Assembly (NCBI GenBank): GCA_002928875.1
Contig: PERO01000003.1
Location: forward strand, 124,001-188,000
Length of the DNA stretch: 64,000 nucleotides
Origin: Methylobacterium sp.
GTDB lineage: Bacteria > Pseudomonadota > Alphaproteobacteria > Rhizobiales > Beijerinckiaceae
Direction: 5' to 3'
Every line of letters starts with the position of its first letter. Positions within the stretch are counted from its first letter, which is position 1. Under the pieces are notes generated by a model, which saw only the letters and a list, made by a program, of their open reading frames with translations, was not told the DNA's origin and did not search any database. The position numbers and the translations under genes are program-made. This document shows, piece after piece, positions 10,789-21,071 of the stretch.

Positions 10789-11532
10789 TCAGACTGGCGC
10801 CGCGATGCCCTCGAAAAGCGCGAGAAAAGCGGCTCGGGCCGCGCTGGGCGGCATGGCGCGGGGCTCGAAGACGTGGCGCGCGAGGAAGTGGCCGCTGAGG
10901 CGAAAACCGGAAAGAAGTTCCAAGATCGACGGCGTCGCGTCGGGATGCGACGGTCCGGCAAGGAGGAACGCGGGAAGCGCCAGCAGCTTGCCGGCATAGG
11001 GTTCGCCCGCCACGCGGGAGACGGCGCGCCCGGATTTCGGCGAGACATAGATCAGATCATCGCGCGCGCCTGTCGCGGCGCATTCGGAAAGATCGACGCC
11101 GAAACCCAGTTCCCGCAGGATCATCAATTCAAAGCGCACCAGCGTTTCCGCCAGCAGGAACGGCTCGCCGAGCAGGCCGCACAGGCCATCCGCCGCCGCA
11201 TAGGCCGCCTCGTGCGGCTCGCGCTCGGGCAGGAGGCGCAGCAGGACGCCGAGATGGTTGACCGCATGCAGCGCCAGCGGCGAGGCCAGCACCTGCCCGG
11301 CGCGGGCTTCCAGCGTCTCGGCCGTGAACTGCCCGAGATGCTCCTCGAGCCTGGCGCGCCAGACCAGCGAGACCCGATTGCCCGGCTGGAGCATCGGCGC
11401 GATGCGGCTCGAACGCCCGCCCCGCACGAGGCCGAGATGCCGGCCATGCGCCTCCGTCATCACCTCGAGGATGGAATCGCGCTCGCCGTGGCGGCGCGTG
11501 GCGAGAACCAGGCCCTCGTCGCGCCATTCCAT
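10789..11532 (-). CDS. recO: DNA repair protein RecO
   Basis: MEWRDEGLVLATRRHGERDSILEVMTEAHGRHLGLVRGG; position downstream of era. Confidence 0.92.
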   Translation of the reverse strand: MEWRDEGLVLATRRHGERDSILEVMTEAHGRHLGLVRGGRSSRIAPMLQPGNRVSLVWRARLEEHLGQFTAETLEARAGQVLASPLALHAVNHLGVLLRLLPEREPHEAAYAAADGLCGLLGEPFLLAETLVRFELMILRELGFGVDLSECAATGARDDLIYVSPKSGRAVSRVAGEPYAGKLLALPAFLLAGPSHPDATPSILELLSGFRLSGHFLARHVFEPRAMPPSAARAAFLALFEGIAAPV

Positions 11533-11538
11533 GGGTTT

Positions 11539-12465
11539 TCAGCCCTTCGGCTCTTTCGGGAATTCGAGGCCCATCTCGCGATAGCGTTCGGGGTCGTCGG
11601 TCCAGTTCTCGCGCACCTTCACGAACAGGAAGAGATGCACCTTGGTCTCCGCCGCTTCGCTGATTTCGGCACGCGCCGCCGAGCCGATGGCCTTGATGGT
11701 CCGGCCCTTCTCGCCGAGCATGATCTTGCGCTGGCTCTCGCGCTCCACATAGATCACCTGCTCGACGCGCACCTCGCCCTTCTTCAAAACCTTCCAGCTC
11801 TCGGTTTCCACCGTGGAGCGGTAGGGCAATTCGTCATGCAGGCGCTCGAAGATCTTCTCGCGGGTGATTTCCGCCGCAAGGAAGCGCAAGGGCGCATCGG
11901 AAATCTCGTCCTCCGGGTAGAGCCAAGGCCCCTTCGGCAGACGGCGGCCGAGATCGGCGAGGATGTCCTTCACGCCCGAGCCCGTGAGCGCGGAGATCAT
12001 GAAGGTCGCCTCGAATTTCGCCCGCTCGTTGAGGCCGGCGGCGATCGCCAGCAATTCCTCGCGGCCCACGAGATCGATCTTGTTCAGGATCAGGATCTTC
12101 GGCTGGCGGATCTCCTCGAGCCGCGCGAGCACCGCTTCCTGCGCCTCGTCCTTGTGGCGCGTCACATCCACCAGCACCGCGACGACATCGGCATCCGCCG
12201 CACCGCCCCAGGCCGAGGTGACCATCGCCGTCTCGAGCCGCCGTTTCGGCCGGAAGATGCCTGGCGTATCGACGAAGACGATCTGCGCGTCGCCCTCGAT
12301 GGCGATGCCGCGCACCTGGGTGCGGGTGGTCTGCACCTTGCGCGAGACAATCGACACCTTCGCGCCCACGAGCGCGTTCATCAGGGTCGATTTTCCGGCA
12401 TTGGGCGCGCCGATCAGCGCGACGAAGCCGCAGCGTGTTTCGGGATTTCCGGCGTCAACCGTCAC
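11539..12465 (-). CDS. era: GTPase Era
   Basis: GFVALIGAPNAGKSTLMNALVG, VDTPGIF, LNKIDLV, C-terminal KH region; GTG start overlaps rnc stop (GTGA). Confidence 0.95.
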   Translation of the reverse strand: MTVDAGNPETRCGFVALIGAPNAGKSTLMNALVGAKVSIVSRKVQTTRTQVRGIAIEGDAQIVFVDTPGIFRPKRRLETAMVTSAWGGAADADVVAVLVDVTRHKDEAQEAVLARLEEIRQPKILILNKIDLVGREELLAIAAGLNERAKFEATFMISALTGSGVKDILADLGRRLPKGPWLYPEDEISDAPLRFLAAEITREKIFERLHDELPYRSTVETESWKVLKKGEVRVEQVIYVERESQRKIMLGEKGRTIKAIGSAARAEISEAAETKVHLFLFVKVRENWTDDPERYREMGLEFPKEPKG

Positions 12466-13211
12466 GATTCCACTCCTTCGCGCGCAAGCCAGGTTTCGGC
12501 GGCCGCGCGCTCCGCCACACGTTTCGAGGGTCCGCGGGCCGAAGCCGGCGCATAGCCATCGACCAGCACCGCCACCTCGAAGACCGGCGCATGGTCCGGG
12601 CCGGAACGCCCGACATCCTGATAACGCGGCACGGCCAACCCCTTCGCCTGCACGAATTCCTGCAGTTTCGTCTTGGGGTCCTTCGGCGCGCTCAGCGGCT
12701 CGTGCATCCGCGCTTCCCAATGGGTGCGGATCACGCGCTTCGCCGCCTCGAAACCGCCATCGCGGAACACCGCGCCGAGCACCGCCTCGCAGGCATCGCC
12801 GAGAATGGCGTCGCGCTTCCTCGCGCCCGAGCGCCGCTCGCCCTCCCCCAGCCGGAGATGATCCCCGAGACCCCAGAGGCGCGCGATCTCGGCGCAGGTT
12901 TCCTTGCGGACCAGATCAGCCAGCCGGCGCGAGAGATCGCCCTCCGGCGCCTTCGGGAAAGCCTCGAACAGCATCTCGGCGATCACCAGGCCGAGGACAC
13001 GATCGCCCAGATATTCGAGCCGCTGGTAGGATTTGCCCCCCGGCAGCGAAACGGAGACATGCGTGAGCGCCTCATCGATCAGATCCGTGTCGCGGAACGC
13101 GTAGCCGATCCGCTCCTCCAGTACCTCGCGCCCCGGCCGCGCCAAGGTCAGCGCACCTTCTGCAACAGGCGGCTCCAGCGCACGTCGGTCGGCCAGCGCC
13201 AGACCTGCCAT
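12462..13211 (-). CDS. rnc: Ribonuclease III
   Basis: YQRLEYLGDRVLGLVIAEML and C-terminal dsRBD; true start may be downstream of 13211, near lepB stop. Confidence 0.95.
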   Translation of the reverse strand: MAGLALADRRALEPPVAEGALTLARPGREVLEERIGYAFRDTDLIDEALTHVSVSLPGGKSYQRLEYLGDRVLGLVIAEMLFEAFPKAPEGDLSRRLADLVRKETCAEIARLWGLGDHLRLGEGERRSGARKRDAILGDACEAVLGAVFRDGGFEAAKRVIRTHWEARMHEPLSAPKDPKTKLQEFVQAKGLAVPRYQDVGRSGPDHAPVFEVAVLVDGYAPASARGPSKRVAERAAAETWLAREGVES

Positions 13212-13915
13212 GCGGGTGTTCCCTCTTCCATCGAGAAGAAGATGACCTGCGCCTTGCCGACAAAATTCTCGAACGGCACATAGCCCACGGATTGCAGGTC
13301 GCGGCTGTCGGTCGAGTTGTCGCGATTGTCGCCCATCATGAAATAATGGCCGGGCGGCACGACATATTCCACCGTATTGTCGAAATAGCCGCGATCGCCC
13401 TCGCGCTCGATCACGTGATAGCTCACGCCATTCGGCAGCGTCTCGCGGAAGCGCGGCACGCGCGCGATGCGACCGAAGGCGTCGCGATCATCCACCGTGC
13501 CATCCGCGACCTTCTGCACGGGCTGGCCGTTGATGCGCAGGCGGCCGTCGATCATCTGCACCCGGTCGCCCGGCAGGCCGATGACGCGCTTGATGTAATC
13601 GGTCTCGTTGTCCTTCGGCAGCTTGAAGACGGCGATGTCACCGCGCTGCGGCTCGCCGGCCCAGACGCGGCCCGAGAAGGGCGCCGCGGAGAACGGGAAG
13701 GAATGCCTCGAATAACCGTAGCTGTATTTCGAGACGAACAGATAATCCCCGATCAGCAAAGTGGGGATGAGCGAGCCCGAGGGAATCGAGAAAGGCTGGA
13801 ACAGCAGCGTGCGGATCACCACGGCGATCAGCAGCGCCTCCACGATCACCCGGATCGTTTCACCCCAGCCGCCGGACTGGGCTTTCGCGGGCTCACCCGG
13901 CGTCAGGTTGGACAT
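13148..13915 (-). CDS. lepB: Signal peptidase I
   Basis: PFSIPSGSLIPTLLIGDYLFVSKYSYGYSRHSFP, GDIAVFKLP, YIKRVIGLPGDRV, MGDNRDNSTDSR. Confidence 0.95.
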   Translation of the reverse strand: MSNLTPGEPAKAQSGGWGETIRVIVEALLIAVVIRTLLFQPFSIPSGSLIPTLLIGDYLFVSKYSYGYSRHSFPFSAAPFSGRVWAGEPQRGDIAVFKLPKDNETDYIKRVIGLPGDRVQMIDGRLRINGQPVQKVADGTVDDRDAFGRIARVPRFRETLPNGVSYHVIEREGDRGYFDNTVEYVVPPGHYFMMGDNRDNSTDSRDLQSVGYVPFENFVGKAQVIFFSMEEGTPAWQVWRWPTDVRWSRLLQKVR

Positions 13916-13997
13916 GCTGCATTTCCTCGGGGAATTCTTTCGTGGAGGGGATATACAGGCGGGCTTCTGCGAGGGCAATGCGGCGACAGGGCGGCGT

Positions 13998-14402
13998 TCA
14001 TCCGCCCTGCGGCAGCGCTTCGATCACCACGACAGCCAGCGCATAGGGGTCGTCATCGGTGATGGTGAGGTGGATGACGGCCTTGTGGCCCGGTGGGGTC
14101 AGCGCGTGGAGCCGCTCGGCGGCCTTGCCCGCGAGCACCATGGTCGGCCGGCCCGAAGGCTCGTTCACCACGCCCATGTCGCGCCAGGCGATGCCCATGC
14201 GAAGCCCGGTGCCGAGCGCCTTCGACATCGCCTCCTTCGCGGCGAAGCGCTTGGCATAGCTCGCGACGCGCCCGGCCCGGCGCTCGGAGCGGTTGCGCTC
14301 GGTTTCCGTGAAGACGCGGGCGATGAAGCGTTCGCCGAAACGGTTGAGCGTCTCCTCGATGCGGTCGATGCGGCAGAGATCGGAGCCGATCCCGATGATC
14401 AT
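13998..14402 (-). CDS. acpS: Holo-[acyl-carrier-protein] synthase
   Basis: [36 protein letters not shown]...[19 protein letters not shown]. Confidence 0.94.
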   Translation of the reverse strand: MIIGIGSDLCRIDRIEETLNRFGERFIARVFTETERNRSERRAGRVASYAKRFAAKEAMSKALGTGLRMGIAWRDMGVVNEPSGRPTMVLAGKAAERLHALTPPGHKAVIHLTITDDDPYALAVVVIEALPQGG

Positions 14403-15151
14403 GCGCGCTGCGCCACGCCGCGATCCATCGCGGCCCGCATCTGGCGGATCGCCTCGGGCAGGCCGACGAAGATCGCCTCGCCCATCAGGAAATGCCCGAT
14501 GTTGAATTCCACGAATTCCGGCACGGTCGCGAGCTTCTCGGCCGTCTCGAAATCGAGGCCATGGCCCGCATGCATCTCGAGGCCGAGAGAGTCCCCGAAG
14601 GCCGCACCCGCTTTCAGGCGACGGAATTCCGCCTCGGCCTTCGCGGTGTCGCCCGCTTCCACCGCATGGCACCAGGTGCCGGTATGCAGTTCCACGATAT
14701 CCGCGCCGAGTTCCCTCGCCATGCGGATCGGCGCTTCATCCGGCTCGATGAAGAGCGAGAGGCGCGCGCCCGCCGCTTTCAGCATCGCGATGGCCGGCAC
14801 GAGCGCCGCGCGCTGGCCCACGACGTCGAGCCCGCCTTCGGTCGTGCGCTCCTCGCGCTTTTCCGGCACGAGGCAGCAGGCATTCGGGCGCGTGCGCGCG
14901 GCAATCGCCAGCATCTCGTCGGTCACCGCCATCTCGAAATTCAGCGGTTTCGAGATCGCCGCCTTGAGGCGCGCCATATCGGCGTCACGGATATGCCGGC
15001 GATCCTCGCGCAGATGCGCGGTGATGCCGTCCGCCCCCGCCTCGATCGCGAGCAGGGCCGCACGCACCGGATCGGGCCGCGCCCCGCCGCGCGCGTTGCG
15101 CACGGTCGCGACATGATCGATGTTCACACCCAGACGCAGCACGGCGCTCAT
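14399..15151 (-). CDS. pdxJ: Pyridoxine 5'-phosphate synthase
   Basis: [50 protein letters not shown]. Confidence 0.95.
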   Translation of the reverse strand: MSAVLRLGVNIDHVATVRNARGGARPDPVRAALLAIEAGADGITAHLREDRRHIRDADMARLKAAISKPLNFEMAVTDEMLAIAARTRPNACCLVPEKREERTTEGGLDVVGQRAALVPAIAMLKAAGARLSLFIEPDEAPIRMARELGADIVELHTGTWCHAVEAGDTAKAEAEFRRLKAGAAFGDSLGLEMHAGHGLDFETAEKLATVPEFVEFNIGHFLMGEAIFVGLPEAIRQMRAAMDRGVAQRA

Positions 15152-15744
15152 CCGGCCCTGGACCCCTGGATGCTGCGCGACCCCGGCTTGACCGGCGGCA
15201 GGTTCGCGAGTTCCGGCGGCAAGTCGCGCGGATCGTAATCCGGCACGACATAATCGCAGAGCGCCACGAGTGGCGCACCGACATCCGCCTTGCCGCCGGA
15301 GCGGTCGATAAGGCAGGCGACGCCGACGATCTCGCCCGGCTGGTCGCCCAGCGAGTTCAGGCATTCGCGCACCGAAAGCCCGGTCGTGACGATGTCCTCG
15401 ACCACCACCACGCGCTCGCCCGCGCGGATCTCGAAACCACGGCGGAGCTGGAACACGCCCTCCTCGCGCTCGACGAAGATCGAGCGGGCGCCCAAGGCCC
15501 GCGCGATCTCGTAACCCGGCACGATGCCGCCGATGGCCGGTGCCACCACCACATCGACCGGGCCGAAGGTCGCGGTCAGCTTCTGCGCCAGCGCGCGGCA
15601 GAGCTTCTCGGTGCGTGCGGGGCTCTCGAACACCCGGAACTTCTGGATGAAGACCGGCGAACGCCGCCCGGATGACAGGATGAAATGCCCTTCGAGCAAC
15701 GCGCCGGCAGCGCGGAATTCCGCGAGGATTTCCTCTCTCGTCAT
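15148..15744 (-). CDS. pyrE: Orotate phosphoribosyltransferase
   Basis: [37 protein letters not shown] loop. Confidence 0.93.
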   Translation of the reverse strand: MTREEILAEFRAAGALLEGHFILSSGRRSPVFIQKFRVFESPARTEKLCRALAQKLTATFGPVDVVVAPAIGGIVPGYEIARALGARSIFVEREEGVFQLRRGFEIRAGERVVVVEDIVTTGLSVRECLNSLGDQPGEIVGVACLIDRSGGKADVGAPLVALCDYVVPDYDPRDLPPELANLPPVKPGSRSIQGSRAG

Positions 15745-16223
15745 GCGGCGGGCCCCTCCTTCGGGAAGATCATGCAGGTTTCCGTGCCGTGGGCGTAGAC
15801 CTTGCCGGCGGAATCGACAAGCCGCGCATCGCTGAGCGCCAGCGTGCGGCCGCGATTGATCACCTGCGCTTCGCAGCGCAAAGGCCCGGTGCGCCCCACG
15901 AGGATGGGCCGCAGGAAGCTCACCTTCATCTCGACCGAGGTGTAGCGCTCACCGATGGCGAGCGTGGAATGCACCGCGCAGGCCAGGGCCGAATCGAGGA
16001 TCGTCGCGGTCCAGCCGCCATGCACGGTGCCTTGCGGGTTCCGGGCGTTTTCCTGCGGATCGCCCGTGAAGACGACGCGGCCGAAATCCGCCTCCGTGAT
16101 CGCGAAATTCAGCGTGTAGGCGATGGGTGGGCCCGGCAAATCGCCCGCGATCATCGCGCGGAGCGTTTCGAGGCCGGTCTGGGCGAGGTGAATATCCGGC
16201 GGAAGGACGGCAATGCGCGACAT
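15741..16223 (-). CDS. PaaI/hotdog-fold thioesterase family protein
   Basis: [27 protein letters not shown] hotdog motif. Confidence 0.85.
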   Translation of the reverse strand: MSRIAVLPPDIHLAQTGLETLRAMIAGDLPGPPIAYTLNFAITEADFGRVVFTGDPQENARNPQGTVHGGWTATILDSALACAVHSTLAIGERYTSVEMKVSFLRPILVGRTGPLRCEAQVINRGRTLALSDARLVDSAGKVYAHGTETCMIFPKEGPAA

Positions 16224-18424
16224 CAGCCCACCACCCGTTCGACATTGGCAATCATCGGCTTGGCCTTGAGATCGGTTATCAGCGTGGTCAGGTGTTTGAT
16301 GTTCCACACCTCGATGTCAAACAACATCTCGCGGAAATCCTTGGTCTTCGCGCGCATCTCGATGTTGTCGATATTCGCGTCGGTCTCGGCCATCACGCGC
16401 GCCACCTCGGCGAGGCTGCCCGGCTCGTTGATCACCGAGACGATGAGCCGCGCGGGGTAGCGGCGGCGCTCGCCCTCCTCCACGTCCCAGCGCACGTCGA
16501 GCCAGCGCCAGGGCTCCTCGTCGAAGGCGGAAAGGCTCGGCGACTGGATGGGGTAGATGGTGATCCCCTCCCCTGGCGTGAGGATGCCGACGATGCGCTC
16601 GCCCGGCACCGGCCCGCCGCCCGGCGCGAATCGCACGGGGAGGTCGTCCGACAGGCCGCGGATCGGCAGGGCGCCCACGCCGCCTTCCTTGCCGGGAACC
16701 TTGAACTTCACCTCGTCGGCGCCCTGCACGCCGAACCAGCCCGCACCATTGGGGCCGGCCGGCGTCTTCGGTGTTTCCTCCTTGAAGTCGGGGAAAACCG
16801 CCTTCACGACATCGCCCGAATGCAGTTCGCCCCGCCCCACGGCGGCATAGACATCCTCGAGGCTGGGCCTTGCGAGGCGCGGCACGACGGAAGCGAGCTT
16901 CTCCTCGGTCTGCGGCTTGCCCATGCGTTCGAAGGCGCGCTCGATGATGCGGCGGCCGAGCCCGGCGAATTGCTTGCGCACCGCCTCCCGCGTGGCGCGG
17001 CGGATGGAGGAGCGCGCCTTGCCGGTGACAACGAGGCTCTCCCAGGCCGGTGGCGGCACCTGCGCTTCCGAGGTGAGGATTTCCACCTCGTCGCCGTTGC
17101 GCAATTCGGTCGTCAGCGGCGCATTGCGCCCGTTGATGCGGCAGCCGACCGCGTGATTGCCGACATCGGTATGCACCGCATAGGCAAAATCGATCGGGGT
17201 GGCGCTGCGCGGCAGCGTGATGAGCAGGCCCTTCGGCGTGAAGCAGAAGACCTGATCGTGGAAGAGTTCGAGCTTCGTATGTTCGAGAAATTCTTCCGGG
17301 TTATCGCCCTCGGCCAGGGTCTCGATCGTGCGCCGCAGCCATTTATAGGCGCGCGCCTCCTTGCCCAGCACGGCATCGCGCTCGGCGACGGTCTGGTCCT
17401 TGTAGAGGGCATGCGCGGCAATACCGTATTCGGCGATCTCGTCCATCGCGTGGGTGCGGATCTGCAATTCGACGCGCTGGTGCTTCGGGCCGACGACGGT
17501 GGTGTGGATCGAGCGGTAATCGTTCTGCTTCGGGGTCGAGATGTAATCCTTGAAGCGCCCCGGCACGAAGGGCCAGGCGTTGTGGACGATGCCCAGCACC
17601 CGGTAGCAATCGGGAATGTTGTTCACCATCACCCGGAAGCCGAGAATATCCGGCAATTGCTCGAAGGAGACGCTCTTGCGCTCCATCTTCCGCCAGATGG
17701 AATAGGGCCGCTTCTCGCGCCCCTTCACCTCGCCGGGAATGCCGTTCGCGACGAGCTTCTCGCGCAAATCGTTCTCGATGAAGGTGATGATCGGACCGGA
17801 CCGGGCGCGGAAGGCATCGAGCCGCTGCATCACCATCGCGGCGGCATCGGGCATGAGCACGTGGAAGCAGATATCCTCCAGTTCCTCGCGCATCTCCTGC
17901 ATGCCGATGCGGCCGGCGAGGGGCGCGTAGATCTCGAGCGTTTCCTCCGCGATGCGGGCGCGCTTGTCGGGCGGCACGTAATGCAGGGTGCGCATGTTGT
18001 GCAGGCGATCCGCGAGCTTCACCAGCAGCACGCGCGCATCCTCGGCGACTGCGAGCAGCATCTTGCGCAGGTTTTCGGCCTGCGCGGCCTTCTTGGAGAC
18101 GAGATCAAGCTTCTTGATCTTCGTCAGCCCCTCCACCAGCGTCGCGATATCGGTGCCGAAGCGGCTCTCGATATCGGTGCGGGTGGTCTCGGTATCCTCG
18201 ATCGTGTCGTGCAGCATCGCGGCGGCGATGGTCTCGTCATCGACACGCAACTCGGTGAGAATCGCCGCGACCTCGAGGGGATGCGAGAAATAGGGGTCGC
18301 CCGAAGCGCGCTTCTGCGTGCCGTGCGCCTTCATCGCGTAGACATAGGCCCGGTTCAGCAGGTCCTCATCCGCGCGTGGATTGTACCGCTTGACCCGCTC
18401 GACAAGTTCGTATTGCCGCATCAT
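16223..18424 (-). CDS. rsh: Bifunctional (p)ppGpp synthetase/hydrolase (Rsh, RelA/SpoT family)
   Basis: HPLEVAAILTELRVDDETIAAAMLHDTIEDTETT (HD), synthetase, TGS (VFCFTPKGLLITLP) and C-terminal ACT domains. Confidence 0.96.
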   Translation of the reverse strand: MMRQYELVERVKRYNPRADEDLLNRAYVYAMKAHGTQKRASGDPYFSHPLEVAAILTELRVDDETIAAAMLHDTIEDTETTRTDIESRFGTDIATLVEGLTKIKKLDLVSKKAAQAENLRKMLLAVAEDARVLLVKLADRLHNMRTLHYVPPDKRARIAEETLEIYAPLAGRIGMQEMREELEDICFHVLMPDAAAMVMQRLDAFRARSGPIITFIENDLREKLVANGIPGEVKGREKRPYSIWRKMERKSVSFEQLPDILGFRVMVNNIPDCYRVLGIVHNAWPFVPGRFKDYISTPKQNDYRSIHTTVVGPKHQRVELQIRTHAMDEIAEYGIAAHALYKDQTVAERDAVLGKEARAYKWLRRTIETLAEGDNPEEFLEHTKLELFHDQVFCFTPKGLLITLPRSATPIDFAYAVHTDVGNHAVGCRINGRNAPLTTELRNGDEVEILTSEAQVPPPAWESLVVTGKARSSIRRATREAVRKQFAGLGRRIIERAFERMGKPQTEEKLASVVPRLARPSLEDVYAAVGRGELHSGDVVKAVFPDFKEETPKTPAGPNGAGWFGVQGADEVKFKVPGKEGGVGALPIRGLSDDLPVRFAPGGGPVPGERIVGILTPGEGITIYPIQSPSLSAFDEEPWRWLDVRWDVEEGERRRYPARLIVSVINEPGSLAEVARVMAETDANIDNIEMRAKTKDFREMLFDIEVWNIKHLTTLITDLKAKPMIANVERVVG

Positions 18425-18482
18425 GGCCGGCTGCTTGTCCGTCCTTCATGCCGCGACGGGGCGCGTGGGGCATGCTGAGAAT

Positions 18483-18513
18483 CAAAAAGGGCGGCACGCA
18501 ATGTGCCGCCCTT
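18483..18513 (-). terminator. Rho-independent terminator downstream of rpoZ
   Basis: Perfect 11-bp stem AAGGGCGGCAC-GCAAT-GTGCCGCCCTT followed by T-run on minus strand. Confidence 0.8.
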
Positions 18514-18562
18514 GGAAGTATGGCAACGGGACCAGACCCGCGCAACGGCGAAGTGACGGAAA

Positions 18563-18970
18563 TTACTCGTCGTCGTCCTGCTCGGTGGGGGCGACGAGGC
18601 CATCGAGGCCGCGCAGCAGGTCTTCCTCCGACATCCGGTCGAACTCGACGGCGGAATCGTCGTCCGACGAGGCGGCAGCCGGCTGGAAGCCAGCGGCGGG
18701 CGCCTGCAGGCGCGGCACGGCCTCGGGCTCGGGCTCGTCGACCTCGACATATTTCTGCAGCGAGTGGATGAACTCTTCCTTCAGGTCACCGGGCGAAAGC
18801 CGCTCCTCGGCGATTTCGCGCAGGGCCACGACCGGGTTCTTGTCGCGATCGCGGTTGACCAGCGGGTTCGAGCCGTTGGCGAGCATCCGGGCGCGGTGGC
18901 TCGCGAGCAGCACGAGTTCGAACCGGTTCTCGACCTTGTCCACGCAGTCTTCGACGGTGACGCGAGCCAT
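18563..18970 (-). CDS. rpoZ: DNA-directed RNA polymerase subunit omega
   Basis: [33 protein letters not shown]...[15 protein letters not shown]. Confidence 0.95.
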   Translation of the reverse strand: MARVTVEDCVDKVENRFELVLLASHRARMLANGSNPLVNRDRDKNPVVALREIAEERLSPGDLKEEFIHSLQKYVEVDEPEPEAVPRLQAPAAGFQPAAASSDDDSAVEFDRMSEEDLLRGLDGLVAPTEQDDDE

Positions 18971-19114
18971 GAAAGACACGCTCCTTGGGGCTTGAATTTC
19001 GAAGGAAGCGCTGCGCATACACTCTAACGCGCAAGCCCGCAAGCCTTCAGGGCGACGAGCCCGGAGAAGCCGGGGCCATCGGCGGGATCGTTACGAAGCA
19101 GTAATCTTTCCGAG

Positions 19115-19142
19115 TTGCATGCATAAAATTGCATACATGCAA
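19115..19142. promoter_or_regulatory. Inverted repeat TTGCATG-N14-CATGCAA upstream of NYN gene; possible operator/promoter element
   Basis: Direct reading TTGCATGCATAAAATTGCATACATGCAA, with a further internal TTGCAT. Confidence 0.45.
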
Positions 19143-19230
19143 TGGACGACTCGGATAAATCACGTCAGAACAAAAATCTTATCCAGGATCGTATTTTCAC
19201 CACGATCATCTTTGATGGAATGCCGTGACC

Positions 19231-19857
19231 ATGGAACGAATCGCACTTTTCATTGATGGCGCAAATCTTTACGCCACGTCGAAGAGCCTCGGCTTCGACA
19301 TCGATTATCGTCAGCTGTTGAAAGAATATGGTTCGCGCGGCTATCTCGTGCGCGCGTTTTATTACACGGCCCTCGTCGAGGATCAGGAATATTCCTCCAT
19401 CCGTCCGCTCATCGATTGGCTGGATTACAACGGCTACACCGTGGTGACGAAGCCGGTGAAGGAGTTCACCGACGCGCAGGGCCGGCGCAAGGTGAAGGGG
19501 AACATGGACATCGAACTGGCCGTCGATGCCATGGAACTCGCCCCCTTCATCACGCATATGGTGCTGTTCTCCGGCGATGGCGATTTCCGCTCGCTCGTGG
19601 AAGCGATGCAGCGCAAGGGCGTGCGCGTCTCGGTGGTCTCGACCATCCAGACCCAGCCGCCGATGATCGCCGACGATCTGCGCCGGCAGGCCGACCAGTT
19701 CGTCGATCTCGCCGAACTGCAATCGAAGATCGGGCGTGATCCGGCGCAGCGTCCGGCGCGCGAGCCGCGCGGACCGGGCCTGGCCGAGGGCCGTTCGGGG
19801 ATGCCCTCGTTCATCGAGCGCCCCACTCGCCCCGCCCGCGACCGCGACGACGAGTGA
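19231..19857 (+). CDS. NYN (PIN-like) domain protein, LabA/DUF88 family
   Basis: MERIALFIDGANLYATSKSLGFDIDYRQLL; VDAMELAPFITHMVLFSGDGDFRSLVEAMQRKGVRVSVVS acidic motifs. Confidence 0.88.
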   Translation: MERIALFIDGANLYATSKSLGFDIDYRQLLKEYGSRGYLVRAFYYTALVEDQEYSSIRPLIDWLDYNGYTVVTKPVKEFTDAQGRRKVKGNMDIELAVDAMELAPFITHMVLFSGDGDFRSLVEAMQRKGVRVSVVSTIQTQPPMIADDLRRQADQFVDLAELQSKIGRDPAQRPAREPRGPGLAEGRSGMPSFIERPTRPARDRDDE

Positions 19858-20483
19858 GCGATCCGTCACACGATTGCCCGCTCTGCCCCCGTCTGGCCGC
19901 CTTCCGTGGCGAATGGCGTGCGCACGAGCCGGGCTGGCACAATGCGCCGGTGCCGAGCTTCGGCCCGGCAGAGGCGCGCCTGCTGATCGTGGGCCTGGCG
20001 CCGGGCTTGCGCGGCGCGAATGCCACGGGACGCCCGTTCACGGGGGATTATGCCGGCGACCTGCTCTATTCGACCTTGATCGCGTTTGGTTTCGCGGCAG
20101 GCGAATATCGCGCGCGGCCCGATGACGGCGTGACCTTGAATGATTGCCGCATCACCAATGCCGTGCGCTGCGTGCCGCCGCAGAACAAGCCTGAACCGGC
20201 GGAAATCACCCGATGCCGGCCGTTTCTGGAAAGCGTCATCGCCGAAATGCCGAGGCTGACGGCCATTCTGGTTCTCGGGCAGATCGCGCATCAGAGCACC
20301 GTGCGCGCTCTGGGCGAGAAGCTGTCGCGCGTGCCCTTCCGGCATGGCGGCGAAGCGTCGCTGGGGCGCGTGACGCTGATCTCGAGCTATCATTGCTCGC
20401 GCTACAACACCAATACCGGCGTGCTGACCGAAGCGATGTTCCGGGATGTGTTCGGGATGATCCGCCAGCGGTTGGGCGGCTGA
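19854..20483 (+). CDS. Uracil-DNA glycosylase superfamily protein (Fe-S, type 4/5 UDG-like)
   Basis: CPLCPRLAAFR, LLIVGLAPGLRGANATGRPFTGDYAGDLLY, ITNAVRCVPPQNKP; GTG start overlaps previous stop. Confidence 0.87.
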   Translation: MSDPSHDCPLCPRLAAFRGEWRAHEPGWHNAPVPSFGPAEARLLIVGLAPGLRGANATGRPFTGDYAGDLLYSTLIAFGFAAGEYRARPDDGVTLNDCRITNAVRCVPPQNKPEPAEITRCRPFLESVIAEMPRLTAILVLGQIAHQSTVRALGEKLSRVPFRHGGEASLGRVTLISSYHCSRYNTNTGVLTEAMFRDVFGMIRQRLGG

Positions 20484-20487
20484 CCAT

Positions 20488-20585
20488 GTCATCTCTGACG
20501 GCCTGAAAGGCCGGGTGGAAATCCCGAGGAACGAAAAATGGTTTCCCGTCCGCCCCGGATTGTCCTCCGGTGTGCCGGGAATGAC
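20488..20585. repeat. Dispersed palindromic intergenic element, family A copy 3 (diverged)
   Basis: TGTCATCTCTGACGGCC...GGCCGGGTGGAAATCCCG...CCGGGAATGAC. Confidence 0.6.
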
Positions 20586-20588
20586 CCG

Positions 20589-21056
20589 TTATCCCCGATC
20601 CCTGAGCAGACGCCCCTGCTCGCGCTTCCAGTCGCGGTCTTTCTCGGTCTCGCGCTTGTCGTGCAGCTTCTTGCCGCGCGCGATGGCGACCTCGATCTTG
20701 GCGCGGCCCTTCTCGTTGAAATAGACCTTCAGCGGAATGAGCGTCATGCCCTCGCGCTCGATGGCTTGCGCGAAACGCGCGATCTGCTTCCTGCTGGCGA
20801 GCAGCTTCCGGGGCCGTTTCGGCTCGTGGTTGAAGCGGTTGGCCTGGAGATATTCGGGAATATAGGAATTCACGAGCATCAATTCGCCGTTCTCGATGGT
20901 CGCGTAGCTCTCGGCGATCGTCGCCTTGCCGCCGCGCAAGGCTTTTACCTCGGTGCCGGTCAGCACGAGCCCGGCCTCGATCGCGTCGACGATCTCGAAA
21001 TTGTAGCGCGCCTTGCGGTTATCGGCCGCGATCTTGTAGCGGGGATTGTCGGTCAT
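20589..21056 (-). CDS. smpB: SsrA-binding protein
   Basis: [59 protein letters not shown]. Confidence 0.96.
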   Translation of the reverse strand: MTDNPRYKIAADNRKARYNFEIVDAIEAGLVLTGTEVKALRGGKATIAESYATIENGELMLVNSYIPEYLQANRFNHEPKRPRKLLASRKQIARFAQAIEREGMTLIPLKVYFNEKGRAKIEVAIARGKKLHDKRETEKDRDWKREQGRLLRDRG

Positions 21057-21071
21057 CGATCGTATGTGGGC

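Noticed and set aside
11539-12720. Era as a 393-aa protein with a long N-terminal extension
   Set aside because: The extension overlaps rnc out of frame; a GTG start at 12465 with GTGA overlap gives a normal Era length.
16127-18478. 783-aa plus-strand ORF opposite rsh
   Set aside because: Lies fully antisense to a clearly identified Rsh protein; its His/Arg/Asp-rich composition is typical of shadow ORFs in GC-rich genomes.
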